Positions 40,408-50,446 of a stretch of 64,000 bases of DNA are shown here, piece after piece. The position numbers and the translations under genes are program-made. The stretch comes from Vibrio gangliei. Its GTDB lineage: Bacteria; Pseudomonadota; Gammaproteobacteria; Enterobacterales; Vibrionaceae. How positions within the stretch are numbered: the first letter of the stretch is position 1; each line of letters starts with the position of its first letter. A model generated the notes under the pieces. It ran no database searches, was not told where the DNA came from, and saw only the letters and a list, made by a program, of their open reading frames with translations. The stretch lies in the NCBI RefSeq assembly GCF_026001925.1, contig NZ_AP021869.1, forward strand, positions 496,001 through 560,000, written 5' to 3'.

Positions 40408-41391
40408 ATGTCTTTATCTCAATCTGACCAGCCTCAAAGTGTTGCAGTGTATGCACCAGCGTCTATTGGTAATGTCAGTGTCGGCTTTGATGTTTTAGGC
40501 GCAGCGGTGTCACCGATTGACGGCACGTTATTGGGTGACCGCGTGTTGGTGAAATCGGGTTCGACAGCCTTTGATCTAAAAACGGCTGGCAGCTTTGTGG
40601 CTAAATTGCCAACGGATCCGAAAGAAAACATCGTTTACGATTGCTGGCTGGTGTTCGCTCGTGAGCTGGAAAAAAAGCATGTAGATTTACTGCCACTGGA
40701 AATGACGCTCGAGAAAAATATGCCGATTGGTTCAGGGCTTGGTTCAAGTGCTTGCTCGATTGTGGCGGCACTTGATGCACTAAACCGCTTCCATGGTCAG
40801 CCGCTTAATGAAATGGAGCTGCTTGCCTTAATGGGTGAGATGGAAGGCAAGATCTCAGGCGGCATTCATTATGATAACGTAGCGCCTTGTTACCTTGGTG
40901 GCTTGCAGTTAATGCTCGAAGAACTGGGCATTATCAGCCAAGAGGTGCCGTGTTTTGATGACTGGTATTGGGTTATGGCATATCCAGGGATTAAAGTCTC
41001 TACCGCGGAAGCGCGTGCCATCCTGCCATCGCAATACCGTCGTCAAGATATCATTGCGCATGGTCGCCACCTCGGTGGTTTTATTCATGCATGTCATTCA
41101 GGGCAACCGGAGTTGGCAGCAAAACTGATCAAAGATGTGATTGCTGAACCGTATCGTGAAAAACTGTTACCTGGTTTTGCTGATGCGCGTAAATATGCCA
41201 TGTCAGCCGGCGCGTTAGCGTGTGGTATTTCAGGTTCAGGCCCGACGCTTTTTACCATTTGCAGTAAAAAAGATGTGGCAGAGCGTGTCGCACATTGGTT
41301 AAATGAACATTACATACAAAATGAAGAAGGTTTCGTGCATATTTGTCGTTTAGACAAGGAAGGTTCGAGAGTAACAGGAAGTGAATTATGA
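40408..41391 (+). CDS. thrB: Homoserine kinase
   Basis: ThrB phosphorylates homoserine. It is a GHMP kinase of 327 residues: [18 protein letters not shown] at the start, the ATP-binding [17 protein letters not shown] near residue 110, and the C-terminal [12 protein letters not shown] motif. About 17 residues longer than E. coli ThrB, mostly at the N-terminus ([11 protein letters not shown]). It overlaps thrC by four bases (ATGA). Confidence 0.97.
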   Translation: MSLSQSDQPQSVAVYAPASIGNVSVGFDVLGAAVSPIDGTLLGDRVLVKSGSTAFDLKTAGSFVAKLPTDPKENIVYDCWLVFARELEKKHVDLLPLEMTLEKNMPIGSGLGSSACSIVAALDALNRFHGQPLNEMELLALMGEMEGKISGGIHYDNVAPCYLGGLQLMLEELGIISQEVPCFDDWYWVMAYPGIKVSTAEARAILPSQYRRQDIIAHGRHLGGFIHACHSGQPELAAKLIKDVIAEPYREKLLPGFADARKYAMSAGALACGISGSGPTLFTICSKKDVAERVAHWLNEHYIQNEEGFVHICRLDKEGSRVTGSEL

Positions 41392-42677
41392 AGCTGTACA
41401 ATATCAAAGAAAACGATGAACAAGTCTCGTTTGGCCAAGCCGTTCGCCAAGGGCTAGGACGTAACCAAGGTTTGTTCTTTCCTTCAGAGCTACCAAAATT
41501 TGAAGATATCGATGCGCTACTGGCGGAAGATTTCGTTAGTCGCAGCAGTAAAATTCTATCGGCGTTAATTGGTGATGAATTATCGCCTGATCAAGTGAAT
41601 CAATTAGTTGAAGCCGCTTTCCAGTTTCCAGCACCGATTAAATCCGTCAAAGATGGCGTCTATGCATTAGAGTTGTTCCACGGCCCAACGTTAGCCTTTA
41701 AAGATTTCGGTGGTCGTTTTATGGCGCAATCTTTGGCGGCAGTAACCAGTGATAAAAATGAAAAAATCACGATTCTAACTGCTACGTCTGGTGATACTGG
41801 CGCAGCGGTAGCGCATGCTTTTTATGGTTTAGAGAACATCAATGTGGTGATCTTATATCCAAAAGGTAAGATCAGCCCACTGCAAGAAAAACTGTTCTGT
41901 ACGCTAGGTGGTAACATTCATACCGTAGCTATCGATGGTGACTTTGATGCCTGCCAGGCGTTAGTGAAAAAAGCGTTTGATGATCAAGCTCTACGTGAAG
42001 AGATTGGTTTGAATTCCGCTAACTCAATTAACATCAGCCGTTTGATGGCGCAAATCTGCTACTACTTTGAAGCCGCTGCACAAATGACTAAGCAAGAACG
42101 CGACAACTTAGTGGTTTCCGTGCCAAGTGGTAACTTTGGTAACTTAACCGCAGGTCTGCTTGCTAAAGCGTTAGGTTTGCCTATCAAACGCTTTATCGCT
42201 GCGACCAATGCCAACGATACCGTGCCACGTTATCTGGAAACGGGCAAATGGGATCCAAAACCGACCATTGCGACCACGTCCAATGCAATGGATGTGAGCC
42301 AACCTAATAACTGGCCTCGTATTGAAGAGTTATGCCGCATTAAAGGTTGGGGCTTAGATACATTGGGTAAAGGCATGGTGACCGATGAACAAAGTGCTGC
42401 TTCTGTGGTGGAACTTAATGAGTTAGGTTACTTATGTGAACCACATGGCGCGATCGCATACCGCGTCTTGAACGAGCAATTACAAGCGGGTGAAACCGGT
42501 TTGTTCTTATGTACAGCCCATCCGGCTAAGTTTAAAGAAGTGGTGGACGAGATTTTAGGTTCTGATATCGAAGTCCCTGGGCCGCTAGCTAAGCACGGCG
42601 CGATGGAATTACTTTCTGAAGATCTACCCGCTGATTTTGAATTGTTGAAAGCGGTATTGAGAAAGGTGCAGAAGTAA
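41388..42677 (+). CDS. thrC: Threonine synthase
   Basis: ThrC converts O-phosphohomoserine to threonine with pyridoxal phosphate. The 429-residue protein has [17 protein letters not shown], where Lys in AFKDFG binds the cofactor, [14 protein letters not shown], and the phosphate-binding [13 protein letters not shown]. It ends the thrABC operon; a terminator follows. Confidence 0.97.
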   Translation: MKLYNIKENDEQVSFGQAVRQGLGRNQGLFFPSELPKFEDIDALLAEDFVSRSSKILSALIGDELSPDQVNQLVEAAFQFPAPIKSVKDGVYALELFHGPTLAFKDFGGRFMAQSLAAVTSDKNEKITILTATSGDTGAAVAHAFYGLENINVVILYPKGKISPLQEKLFCTLGGNIHTVAIDGDFDACQALVKKAFDDQALREEIGLNSANSINISRLMAQICYYFEAAAQMTKQERDNLVVSVPSGNFGNLTAGLLAKALGLPIKRFIAATNANDTVPRYLETGKWDPKPTIATTSNAMDVSQPNNWPRIEELCRIKGWGLDTLGKGMVTDEQSAASVVELNELGYLCEPHGAIAYRVLNEQLQAGETGLFLCTAHPAKFKEVVDEILGSDIEVPGPLAKHGAMELLSEDLPADFELLKAVLRKVQK

Positions 42678-42712
42678 CGTTTCTCGAAAGCTCGATAATC
42701 AATGCTCGAAAA

Positions 42713-42746
42713 AAAGCTCAAAAGCAAATGCCTTTGAGCTTTTTTA
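42713..42746 (+). terminator. Terminator of the thr operon
   Basis: AAGCTCAAAG (42715-42724) pairs with CTTTGAGCTT (42732-42741) around a 7-base loop, followed by a T-run. It may also serve the convergent grcA. Confidence 0.8.
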
Positions 42747-42792
42747 TTACTTCTTTTCCGAGTTACGAGAAACATTAACTCGAGAATTGATA

Positions 42793-43170
42793 TTACATAG
42801 ACTCAGTAAACGTACGAGCGATAACGTCGCGTTGTTGCTCAGCAGTTAGTGAGTTGAAACGTACTGCGTAACCAGAAACACGGATAGTTAGCTGTGGGTA
42901 GTTCTCTGGGTGTGCAACTGCATCTTCTAGAGTTTCACGAGAAAGAACGTTTACGTTTAGGTGTTGACCACCTTCGATACGTGGAGCAGTTTCAATTTTT
43001 ACTTCACGGTACTCGATGTCACCTAGAGAATCAGCAGCGACAACTTGATCAGCTTCGAAGCCAGCTTCAGCGGCAACACAACGTGCTTCATTTTTTTCGC
43101 TATCTAGTAGCCAGATAGAGTTTAGTAGATCATCGTTTGCCGCTTTAGTAATTTGGATACCTTGGATCAT
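42793..43170 (-). CDS. grcA: Autonomous glycyl radical cofactor GrcA
   Basis: GrcA (YfiD) is a spare part that restores pyruvate formate-lyase after oxygen cleaves its glycyl-radical loop. The 125-residue protein has the radical-site motif [10 protein letters not shown] with Gly100 and is otherwise nearly identical in plan to E. coli (127). ATG 43170 is chosen because AAGGAG ends six bases upstream; the ATG two codons earlier lies directly on that site. Anaerobic control is suggested by an FNR-like box upstream. Confidence 0.95.
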   Translation of the reverse strand: MIQGIQITKAANDDLLNSIWLLDSEKNEARCVAAEAGFEADQVVAADSLGDIEYREVKIETAPRIEGGQHLNVNVLSRETLEDAVAHPENYPQLTIRVSGYAVRFNSLTAEQQRDVIARTFTESM

Positions 43171-43263
43171 GCCCATCTCCTTTCCACCTTAGTGGGTTAA
43201 TATGATGTTCTATTCGAACGATTCGATGGTGGCATTATATACGCAATAACCACACAAACAAAA

Positions 43264-43277
43264 TTGATTTAGGTCAA
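43264..43277 (-). promoter_or_regulatory. FNR-like box upstream of grcA
   Basis: TTGAT-TTAG-GTCAA matches the FNR consensus in nine of ten positions and lies about 94 bases before the grcA start. FNR and ArcA induce grcA (yfiD) in E. coli. The rest of the 328-base grcA-ung spacer is AT-rich with no gene. Confidence 0.65.
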
Positions 43278-43498
43278 TAAATTACGAAAATGAATTTTCA
43301 TATTTGGTTTGTTTTTTTGTTTTAAATCAAGAAAGCCATAATAAACAAGGGTTTTCAGGGTTTTTTTGAATAAATCAAAAATAATTGAATTTGCAATAAT
43401 GTTGTAATTTTACAACTAAAAAACATACGCCAAGGGATTTTTATTTAGTCAAACTCAGAGATACAATACGAGAAATCTTATTGGGAGTGACGACAATT

Positions 43499-44194
43499 AT
43501 GCAATCATGGGCAGAGATCATCGGCAAAGAGAAACAGCAAGACTACTTTAAGCAGTTAGAGCAGTTTGTGGGTCAAGAACGCCAGTCAGGGAAAGTCATT
43601 TTTCCTCCTCAAGATCAGGTTTTTTCTGCATTTGAATACACCCCTTTTAATAACGTCAAAGTGGTGATTTTGGGACAAGACCCATACCACGGGCCAAATC
43701 AAGCGCATGGCTTGTCCTTTTCTGTTCAACCGGGTATTAAAACCCCGCCTTCTCTAGCCAATATGTATAAAGAGCTCGCTCAAGATATCGATGGCTTTAT
43801 TATTCCTTCTCATGGTTATTTAGCCTCATGGGCTGAGCAAGGGGTGCTGCTGCTTAATACCGTATTGACTGTTGAACAAGGTAAAGCCCATTCTCATGCA
43901 AAGGCCGGTTGGGAGCGCTTTACTGATCAGATAATTGCAGAGCTCGACCGATGCCATCAAGGTTTAGTCTTTATGCTCTGGGGCGCTCATGCACAAAAAA
44001 AGGGAGCGAATATCGATAGCACTAAGCATTATATTTTGTCCGCCCCTCACCCATCACCTTTATCTGCTCATCGTGGTTTCTTTGGCTGTCGTCATTTTTC
44101 TCTCGCAAATGAAAAACTTATCGAGCAAGGACAATCTGCTATTAACTGGTCATCAGTGTGTGAAGAAACAGAAGCTCAGTTTTCACTATTATGA
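43499..44194 (+). CDS. ung: Uracil-DNA glycosylase
   Basis: Ung removes uracil from DNA. The 231-residue family 1 enzyme has the water-activating motif [18 protein letters not shown] with Asp61, [11 protein letters not shown], and the DNA-intercalation motif [14 protein letters not shown] 43499 gives the expected N-terminus; upstream in-frame TTG and GTG codons at 43481 and 43487 overlap the GGGAG ribosome site. Monocistronic. Confidence 0.96.
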   Translation: MQSWAEIIGKEKQQDYFKQLEQFVGQERQSGKVIFPPQDQVFSAFEYTPFNNVKVVILGQDPYHGPNQAHGLSFSVQPGIKTPPSLANMYKELAQDIDGFIIPSHGYLASWAEQGVLLLNTVLTVEQGKAHSHAKAGWERFTDQIIAELDRCHQGLVFMLWGAHAQKKGANIDSTKHYILSAPHPSPLSAHRGFFGCRHFSLANEKLIEQGQSAINWSSVCEETEAQFSLL

Positions 44195-44310
44195 TTTTGG
44201 TGGCATAAAATCGACATGAGCTATACTTTCTGGTGAATATTTGACCATAAACAAAAACACAAGCGTGGATACCGATTATGGTGGTATATCAAACTTGAGT
44301 AGGAGGGGTC

Positions 44311-44847
44311 ATGCTAGGAGAGATAATCAGCCGAGAGCACAGCTATATGGTGCGCCTATTGGTGATATTGGACCAAAAATTAAACCGATTAAAGCAAGAG
44401 CAAAGCATCAATTATTTGATAGTTAACGACATAGTTAGCTATCTACAACGCCACTCAGAGCTCACTCATCATCCGAAGGAAGACTTAATATACGGCTATT
44501 TCATTGAGCATTATGGGCATGAGCATAAAATTGAAAATCTAGCCTTAGAGCATAAACAACTGAGTGAAACCACCCAAGAGTTTGCAGATTTATTGGCTAT
44601 GGTATTACAAGATACGGTCGTGCCTAATGATGTATTTGCTCAGCATTTAAGTCACTTCATTCATCAACAAAAAAAGCACCTTGATTTTGAGGAGCGTGAA
44701 ATTTTGCCGATCCTAAAGCAGAATTTTACTGAACAAGATTGGGAAGCAGTTGAAGCCTTGTGGGGGAGTGAAGACGTCGATCCACTATTTGGGCAGAATA
44801 TTGAGAAGGAATATCAACGCTTATCTGAATTTATGAAGACTGACTAG
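44311..44847 (+). CDS. Hemerythrin-like domain protein
   Basis: A 178-residue all-helical protein of the hemerythrin HHE family. Candidate di-iron ligands are spaced as in the four-helix bundle: His10 (SREH), His53/His54 and Glu57 (THHPKED), His81 (LALEHKQ), and His118, His123 and Glu127 (HFIHQQKKHLDFEERE). Such proteins bind oxygen or NO or hold iron; the role here is not known. AGGAGGGG precedes the ATG. It converges with the DUF3545 gene across a hairpin. Confidence 0.85.
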   Translation: MLGEIISREHSYMVRLLVILDQKLNRLKQEQSINYLIVNDIVSYLQRHSELTHHPKEDLIYGYFIEHYGHEHKIENLALEHKQLSETTQEFADLLAMVLQDTVVPNDVFAQHLSHFIHQQKKHLDFEEREILPILKQNFTEQDWEAVEALWGSEDVDPLFGQNIEKEYQRLSEFMKTD

Positions 44848-44885
44848 AGCAATAGTCTTACTATGTAATGAAGCGAAGAACACAC

Positions 44886-44912
44886 AAACAGGCACCTCTA
44901 GCGTGCCTGTTT
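44886..44912. terminator. Bidirectional terminator between hemerythrin-like and DUF3545 genes
   Basis: A perfect 10-bp stem (44886-44895 with 44903-44912), 7-base loop, flanked by short T-rich and A-rich runs. Confidence 0.72.
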
Positions 44913-44934
44913 CGTTTGATAATGAGATGAAAAA

Positions 44935-45120
44935 CTAAAGTTCGATATCTTCTAGCTTGTAGTCACCAAAGTAGTCTAGTTCTTTTAATTCTTTTTGCAG
45001 TTGGCGTCGATCTTGGATGGCTTCGATTTCTCTCCACTTTCTTTTCACTGGTTTTGTTTTGCTTGTGCGACTAAGGCCAGGCTCCATTGCCATGATGTCT
45101 TCGAGTTGAAAGCTTTCCAT
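44935..45120 (-). CDS. DUF3545 family small protein
   Basis: A 61-residue soluble protein: a basic centre (KTKPVKRKWREIEAIQDRRQLQKELKEL) and an acidic end (YKLEDIEL). The IEAI-DR-QL-KEL pattern is that of DUF3545, found in vibrios and related marine gammaproteobacteria; function unknown. AGAGGGATGACAT precedes the ATG, supporting translation. No membrane or signal segment. The predicted amphipathic helix could mediate protein contacts, which is inference. Confidence 0.8.
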   Translation of the reverse strand: MESFQLEDIMAMEPGLSRTSKTKPVKRKWREIEAIQDRRQLQKELKELDYFGDYKLEDIEL

Positions 45121-45820
45121 ATGTCATCCCTCTTTATTGACTATTCTGAATCCATTTCAGGATTTAATAGATACCACAAGTTTTATCAGGTTAACCTTGA
45201 TGTATTTCTCATTTGTTTCCAAAAAATGAATCTTTGATGTCATTATGCTGTGAACGTCATAGTTTTTTATGTGGTTAATAAATAAGCAAGTGGAGAGGTT
45301 TTTATCTCAAAAAATGAAAAGAAAAAAGCGCCAAAATGTTTCATTTTTGTTAAATCGGTTGTGGGGTTGTTGGGATTCATGAGGCTGGGGTATTCTGTTT
45401 GGAAATGATTTAAATCATTTTGAAGCGATTTTATCATCAGACCTTATGTAGACTTGGTCTCGGCTTTGTAACACTCGGTTAACAACCCTGTATATTCGGT
45501 ATTTTATTTCTCAAAAAATACAGTTAAATGTTTCCTTTTCATGTTAAAAAACAGCTTAAATATACCGAAAACTTTATCTTTGATAGCGTAATAATGCATA
45601 ACTATGAATAAATTTTGATATTGATTTTTGCTTCATAGCCCTGCATTATCCTGCCGGCATTAAATTGCATGGTGCTCAAAATGAGTAATAATTGATGCAT
45701 TTTGATGCGCCTTGACTGTTCAAACTATACTAAAACTTACAAATTTAATTGGACAGACAAGGCATGAGGGAGCTCGCAATTTTGCGAGGGTAAATTAATC
45801 ATAATTTAGGTGAGGTTTGC
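45121..45820. other. 700-base AT-rich spacer upstream of the AGCS symporter gene
   Basis: No gene is recognisable. It contains a perfect 18-bp palindrome, AAATGATTTAAATCATTT (45403-45420), an 8-bp inverted repeat TTCGGTAT/ATACCGAA about 60 bases apart near 45500-45575, and a CTCGCAA/TTGCGAG hairpin (45773-45788) just before the symporter start. A glycine riboswitch precedes some vibrio AGCS genes, but I cannot see its conserved cores here. A nine-residue frame (45764-45793) overlaps the last hairpin and has a poorly spaced ribosome site. Confidence 0.5.
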
Positions 45821-47248
45821 GTGACGGATCTAATTGCTTTATTAAACGATCTTCTTTGGGGATCGATTCTTGTTTATTTATTGGTTGGTGTCGGAATTTA
45901 CTTCACACTACGTTTGGGCTTTATCCAGTTCCGCCATTTTACTCATACATTTTCAGTGCTTAAAAATAGCCGTAAAGCGGATGAGTCAGGTATCTCTTCT
46001 TTCCAAGCATTTTGTACCAGTCTAGCAGCACGTGTCGGTACAGGTAACATGGCGGGTGTGGCTGTGGCACTGACGGTCGGTGGCCCTGGTGCTATTTTCT
46101 GGATGTGGCTGATTGCTATGATTGGTATGGCAACGGCATTCGCAGAAAGTACACTGGCTCAGCTTTATAAAACCAAAGGTAGCGATGGCAACTATATTGG
46201 TGGCCCAGCTTACTACATGGAAAAAGGCCTAGGTATGCGTTGGATGGGGATTTTATTCTCTATCTTCTTGATTATCGCCTTTGGTCTGGTTTTTAACGCC
46301 GTTCAATCGAACTCAATTGCTGATGCAATGCATACGGCATTTAACTGGAACAAAGCCATGGTTGGTGGTGTTTTAGTTGTTCTATCTGGTTTTGTTATCT
46401 TCGGCGGCATTCGTAAGATTGCACGTACAGCTGAAATATTAGTGCCTATCATGGCGATCTTCTACTTGATTCTTGCAGTTATCGTTATCTTGATGAACCT
46501 GGATAAAGTACCAGGAGCCTTGTCTCTTATCTTCAAGAGCGCGTTCGGTTTACAAGAAGCCGCAGCCGGTGGTGTAGGCTATGCGGTAATGAATGCTATT
46601 AAAACCGGTGTGGCTCGTGGTTTGTTCTCGAACGAAGCCGGTATGGGTTCTGCGCCAAACGCAGCCGCGGCCGCGACGCCTTATCCGCCGCACCCTGCGT
46701 CACAAGGTTATGTGCAAATGTTAGGTGTGTTTGTTGATACACTTGTTATTTGTACGGCAACGGTATCTATCATTTTGCTCTCTGGTGAATATGTACCACA
46801 CGGTGAAGTGACCGGTATTATCTTGACGCAAAACGCGTTGAGCTCACAAGTAGGTGAGTGGGGTAAAACCTTCGTTGCTATCGCGATTTTCTTCTTCGCG
46901 TTTACCTCAATCATTGCGAATTACTCTTATGCAGAAGGTAACATCGTGTTTATCTTCAAAAAATCACGTCATGCGAAAAACATTTTCCGCGTTATCGTGC
47001 TTGGTATGGTGATGTTTGGTTCAATGGCAACACTACCAACCGTTTGGTCTTTAGCGGATGCTTTTATGGGCTTAATGGCGATTGTGAACTTAGTGGCCAT
47101 TTTATTGTTGTCTGGCATCGTGATTAAACTAGCCAAAGATTACAATAAGCAATTGGATGAAGGTAAAGTACCGACGTTCCATGCTGAAGATTTCCCAGAA
47201 CTGCATTCTCAAATCGAAGAAGGCGTTTGGGGTAAAAAAGACAGCTAA
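45821..47248 (+). CDS. Sodium:alanine/glycine symporter, AGCS family
   Basis: A 475-residue inner-membrane carrier with about ten to eleven helices. Family signatures are GTGNMAGVAVALTVGGPGAIFWMW, GGPAYYMEKGLG and ARGLFSNEAGMGSAPNAAAAA. AGCS members import alanine or glycine with Na+ or H+; which one is not clear. The GTG start at 45821 is supported by AGGTGAGG upstream and by the family N-terminus. It has a very long upstream region and its own terminator, so it is probably monocistronic. Confidence 0.93.
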   Translation: MTDLIALLNDLLWGSILVYLLVGVGIYFTLRLGFIQFRHFTHTFSVLKNSRKADESGISSFQAFCTSLAARVGTGNMAGVAVALTVGGPGAIFWMWLIAMIGMATAFAESTLAQLYKTKGSDGNYIGGPAYYMEKGLGMRWMGILFSIFLIIAFGLVFNAVQSNSIADAMHTAFNWNKAMVGGVLVVLSGFVIFGGIRKIARTAEILVPIMAIFYLILAVIVILMNLDKVPGALSLIFKSAFGLQEAAAGGVGYAVMNAIKTGVARGLFSNEAGMGSAPNAAAAATPYPPHPASQGYVQMLGVFVDTLVICTATVSIILLSGEYVPHGEVTGIILTQNALSSQVGEWGKTFVAIAIFFFAFTSIIANYSYAEGNIVFIFKKSRHAKNIFRVIVLGMVMFGSMATLPTVWSLADAFMGLMAIVNLVAILLLSGIVIKLAKDYNKQLDEGKVPTFHAEDFPELHSQIEEGVWGKKDS

Positions 47249-47273
47249 TTGTTTCTAAGAATTAAAGCGATTG

Positions 47274-47305
47274 AAAAAGCCATACAGAGATGTATGGCTT
47301 TTTTG
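47274..47305 (+). terminator. Terminator of the AGCS symporter gene
   Basis: A 12-bp stem (47274-47285 with 47292-47303) with a 6-base loop and T-run. The open frame of yaaA runs through it but translation starts later. Confidence 0.85.
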
Positions 47306-47346
47306 TTATACTCGAAAATAATTATTTCAGAATGAATGGATTGAAT

Positions 47347-48123
47347 ATGCTGATATTGGTTTCTCCTGCAAAAACGTTAGATTATGAATCTGAGCTACCG
47401 ACTCAAAAGCACACTCTTCCTGAATTGACTGATCACTCGGCTGAGTTGATTGAGGTGTGTCGTAAACTCACTCCGGAAGACATCGCTAGCTTGATGAAAG
47501 TGAGTGATAAGATCGCAGGTTTGAATGTGGCGCGTTTTGCGCAATGGACACCAGAATTTAACTTTGAAAATGCACGTCAGGCGATCTTTGCTTTTAAAGG
47601 CGATGTGTATACAGGGCTAGATGCGGCGAGTTTATCTCAAGCCGATATTGACTATGCTCAGTCCCATTTGCGGATGTTGTCAGGTTTGTATGGGCTATTA
47701 AAGCCATTAGATTTGATGCAACCTTATCGCTTAGAAATGGGCACTAAGTTGGACAACCCGCGTGGGAGCAATTTATACCAGTTCTGGGGCGACATAGTGA
47801 CGAATAAAGTCAATGAGGCGCTGCAAGCTCAAGGAGATGACTGCCTCATTAACCTTGCCTCTAACGAGTACTTCAAGTCGGTCAAAACCGCTAAAGTAAA
47901 AGGGACAATCATTACGCCGGTTTTTAAAGATTGTAAGAATGGCAACTACAAAGTCATCAGTTTTTACGCTAAAAAAGCGCGTGGCATGATGGCTCGTTAT
48001 ATTATTGAGAACCGTGTAGATAGCCTAGATAAGTTGAAAGCGTTCGATACCGCTGGCTATTATTTTGTTCCTGCGGAATCAAGCGAGACGGAATTAGTCT
48101 TTAAGCGTGAAGAACAAAATTAG
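47347..48123 (+). CDS. yaaA: Peroxide stress protein YaaA (DUF328)
   Basis: YaaA lowers free iron and oxidative DNA damage during peroxide stress in E. coli and binds DNA. The 258-residue protein (258 in E. coli) begins [15 protein letters not shown] and contains [11 protein letters not shown] and [22 protein letters not shown], family hallmarks. ATG 47347 is chosen for homology; 19 upstream in-frame codons overlap the symporter terminator. The ribosome site is weak. Confidence 0.95.
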   Translation: MLILVSPAKTLDYESELPTQKHTLPELTDHSAELIEVCRKLTPEDIASLMKVSDKIAGLNVARFAQWTPEFNFENARQAIFAFKGDVYTGLDAASLSQADIDYAQSHLRMLSGLYGLLKPLDLMQPYRLEMGTKLDNPRGSNLYQFWGDIVTNKVNEALQAQGDDCLINLASNEYFKSVKTAKVKGTIITPVFKDCKNGNYKVISFYAKKARGMMARYIIENRVDSLDKLKAFDTAGYYFVPAESSETELVFKREEQN

Positions 48124-48145
48124 TTGTTTTGGTTTAACAGATAAT

Positions 48146-48173
48146 AAAAAAGGAGCGATGATCGCTCCTTTTT
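48146..48173. terminator. Bidirectional terminator between yaaA and srmB
   Basis: AAAAAGGAGCGAT (to 48159) pairs with ATCGCTCCTTTTT (48161-48173); the A and T flanks allow it to serve both convergent genes. Confidence 0.82.
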
Positions 48174-48188
48174 CGTTTTCGATTTATA

Positions 48189-49421
48189 TTATTTCTTCTT
48201 ACCGGCTTTTTTCTTCACCGCTGGTTTTTTCTTCGAATCTGCAGACTTTTTCTTCTTTTTCTTGAAGGTCGGCTTTTTGCTCTGAGGGCGCAGCTCTTTG
48301 ATATAGCGTTCTTTGATCTCGTCTTTGGTGTAACGCATCACGCGTTCGATCATCGGTTGATCATGCGCTTCAACAATAGAGATTGCGCTGCCTTTTTTGC
48401 CAGCACGGGCGGTACGTCCGATGCGATGTAAATAGACATCTGCGGTACGCGGCATGTCGTAGTTAATGACATGGCTAACATCAGGCAAATCAATACCACG
48501 CGCAGCGACGTCGGTGGCGATCAGTACGTTTACTTCACCGTCACGGAAACGTTGAATGGCATTGTTACGACGATCTTGCGGCATTTCGCCTTGGATCCAA
48601 GAGCAGACAATTTGTGCACTCTCTAATTGTCCACGTAACTCCGCTAAGCGTTCACGAGTTTTCACAAAGATGATGCTGCGTTCGGCTTGTTCTGCCAAGA
48701 TGGCCTTTAATAACGCCAGTTTGTGCTCTGCATCGTCAGCGCGGTGGTACCACTGAGTGATTTTCTTACGCTCACGACGAGAAGGATCGGCTTCTACTTT
48801 GACTGGGTTTTTCAATAGATCCGCAGTAAAACCTTCAACGCCACGGCCTTCTAAGGTTGCAGAGAAGAGAAGCGTCTGTTTACGCCAGCGACATTCTGCT
48901 GATAGGCGATCCACGACGGGACCAAAACCCATATCCAACATGCGATCCGCTTCATCTAAGATCAGCCATTCAATCGCGCGACAATCGAAACGTTCCGCTT
49001 CAATGTATTCCATTAAGCGGCCTGGAGTGGCAACTACGATATCTTGGGTCGTACCTAAGATGTCGGCGTGTTCTTGATACATCACACCGCCAGTAATGGT
49101 GAAGATGTTGAGATTGGTATTTTTTGCCAGTGCACGAGCCTGGTCGGCCACTTGCATCGCAAGCTCACGAGTCGGGGTTAAAATCAACACTCGAGCAGGG
49201 CCAGCTTTCTTACGTGGAAAATCTTGTAAATATTGCAATGCAGGTAAAACGAAAGCGGCAGTTTTGCCTGTGCCTGTCGGAGCAGACGCTAACACATCTT
49301 TGCCATCAAGCGCTTGTGGAATGGCATCCGCTTGAATTTGAGTCGGGCGTTCAAAGCCCATTTCTTCAATGGCTTCAATTAAGTTTTGGTCTAGATCGAG
49401 TTCAGCAAAAGTTCTGATCAC
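48189..49421 (-). CDS. srmB: ATP-dependent RNA helicase SrmB (DEAD-box)
   Basis: SrmB is a DEAD-box helicase for early 50S assembly. The 410-residue protein has the Q motif (ERPTQIQADAIP), motif I APTGTGKT, motif II LDEADRMLDMG, SAT, and motif VI HRIGRTARAG. LLFSATLEG and RRERKKITQWYHRADD mark SrmB rather than RhlB or RhlE. The C-terminus is a very lysine-rich tail. GTG 49421 is chosen: GGAG lies seven bases upstream; the longer frame starts at a TTG (49451) with no site. Confidence 0.93.
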   Translation of the reverse strand: MIRTFAELDLDQNLIEAIEEMGFERPTQIQADAIPQALDGKDVLASAPTGTGKTAAFVLPALQYLQDFPRKKAGPARVLILTPTRELAMQVADQARALAKNTNLNIFTITGGVMYQEHADILGTTQDIVVATPGRLMEYIEAERFDCRAIEWLILDEADRMLDMGFGPVVDRLSAECRWRKQTLLFSATLEGRGVEGFTADLLKNPVKVEADPSRRERKKITQWYHRADDAEHKLALLKAILAEQAERSIIFVKTRERLAELRGQLESAQIVCSWIQGEMPQDRRNNAIQRFRDGEVNVLIATDVAARGIDLPDVSHVINYDMPRTADVYLHRIGRTARAGKKGSAISIVEAHDQPMIERVMRYTKDEIKERYIKELRPQSKKPTFKKKKKKSADSKKKPAVKKKAGKKK

Positions 49422-49471
49422 GTTATGTCTCCGATAATCACCTAAGGTCAATCGACTCTAGGCTTTAGCGT

Positions 49472-49635
49472 TATACCAATCGTACTAATTATCTGCTCAT
49501 TCTTACTTGTTAAAATGCTTGATAACTGCGTTTAAAATTTTGATTGTAGAGCAACTACTTATCGAGAATTTTCGCCTTGTTCTCAAGCCTTTTTCCTACG
49601 CAATTTATGACCATCTAATTAGCGTGATTGGTGTA
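49472..49635. mobile_element. MITE-like palindromic repeat element (164 bp)
   Basis: The 20 bases at 49472-49491 and the reverse complement of 49616-49635 match in 16 positions, both beginning TA(T/C)ACCAATC and ending CTAATTA. The match continues weakly for nine more bases. The inside is not coding. Short size, imperfect terminal inverted repeats and intergenic position fit a non-autonomous MITE. I recall similar TATACCAATC-ended repeats dispersed in Vibrionaceae, from general familiarity rather than a search. It occupies most of the 317-base srmB-trmN6 spacer. Confidence 0.6.
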
Positions 49636-49636
49636 T

Positions 49637-49670
49637 TAAAAAAACAAACCTTGTTGTAGTGAGCAAGGTT
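49637..49670 (-). terminator. Terminator downstream of trmN6
   Basis: On the minus strand AACCTTG and CAAGGTT (plus 49647-49653 and 49664-49670) form a 7-bp stem followed by TGTTTTTTT. It lies between trmN6 and the MITE-like element. Confidence 0.75.
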
Positions 49671-49738
49671 GATTAAAACGGTCGCGCATTATACTGCAAG
49701 ATCCTCATTTCAGCGAGCGATCTATTCGTTTTATCGCA

Positions 49739-50446
49739 TTACATTTTGAGGTAAAAATCGCGCGTTAAGCGGATAAATTCTGCGCTATAACCAGCATTTT
49801 GATGAATGGTTAAGTGTGACTGGGCTGTGGTGCACGGATTTTTCACCAATGTGAAGAGTAGTCGATATGCAGGTTTTCGCTCGGTTGTATTAACAAAACA
49901 AAGACGCTCAACATACCACCCCTGTTGTTGAGCCATCTCGATAAAGGCTTTGCCTTCGGCGTTGGGCAAAATAAAACTCGCACAGCCACATGAGTTCAAT
50001 AAGCGTTGGCAAGTGGATAACAACGCCTGATGAGACAGCGAGTGAGTGTGTCTTGCCATCGCTCTGGCTTGCCTATTGGACGTTTCACCAGAATTAAAAT
50101 AAGGAGGGTTGCATACAATATGCTCAAAAGTATGAGGGGACGAGTAGGTTTGTATATCCGCTTGATGTACTTCGATTCGATTAGCCCATGGGCTTTGCTC
50201 CACGTTTTTACGCGCAGCGGTTATCGCCTCTGAATCGAGATCAATTGCCGTGATATGGCTAGTTTCAGTTCGTTGTGCGCACATTAAAGCCAGCAGTCCA
50301 GTTCCAGTACCTATATCGAGAATAGAACCGTCATCGGTGAGTTTCGCCCAAGCGCCAAGCAGGATGCCATCCGTGCTGACAGCCATGCCAGAGTGTCCTC
50401 CGGTGATAGAGAATTGTTTTAGGTGGAAATCTTTGGTTGTATTCAT
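49739..50446 (-). CDS. trmN6: tRNA1(Val) (adenine(37)-N6)-methyltransferase
   Basis: TrmN6 (YfiC) methylates A37 of tRNA1-Val. The 235-residue protein shows FSITGGHSGMAVSTDGILLGAWA, the SAM motif ILDIGTGTGLLALMCAQR and the catalytic NPPYF motif of N6-adenine methyltransferases. It ends FIRLTRDFYLKM, close to E. coli. It lies upstream of srmB on the same strand but a terminator and the MITE-like element separate them; in E. coli the two genes are divergent neighbours. Confidence 0.92.
   Translation of the reverse strand: MNTTKDFHLKQFSITGGHSGMAVSTDGILLGAWAKLTDDGSILDIGTGTGLLALMCAQRTETSHITAIDLDSEAITAARKNVEQSPWANRIEVHQADIQTYSSPHTFEHIVCNPPYFNSGETSNRQARAMARHTHSLSHQALLSTCQRLLNSCGCASFILPNAEGKAFIEMAQQQGWYVERLCFVNTTERKPAYRLLFTLVKNPCTTAQSHLTIHQNAGYSAEFIRLTRDFYLKM

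Noticed and set aside
45600..45820. Glycine riboswitch upstream of the AGCS symporter
   Set aside because: I looked for the conserved tandem glycine-aptamer cores known before a V. cholerae symporter and could not see them; a covariance-model search would decide.
47290..47346. N-terminal extension of YaaA
   Set aside because: These codons lie within the symporter terminator and do not match the family, whose N-terminus is MLILVSPAK.
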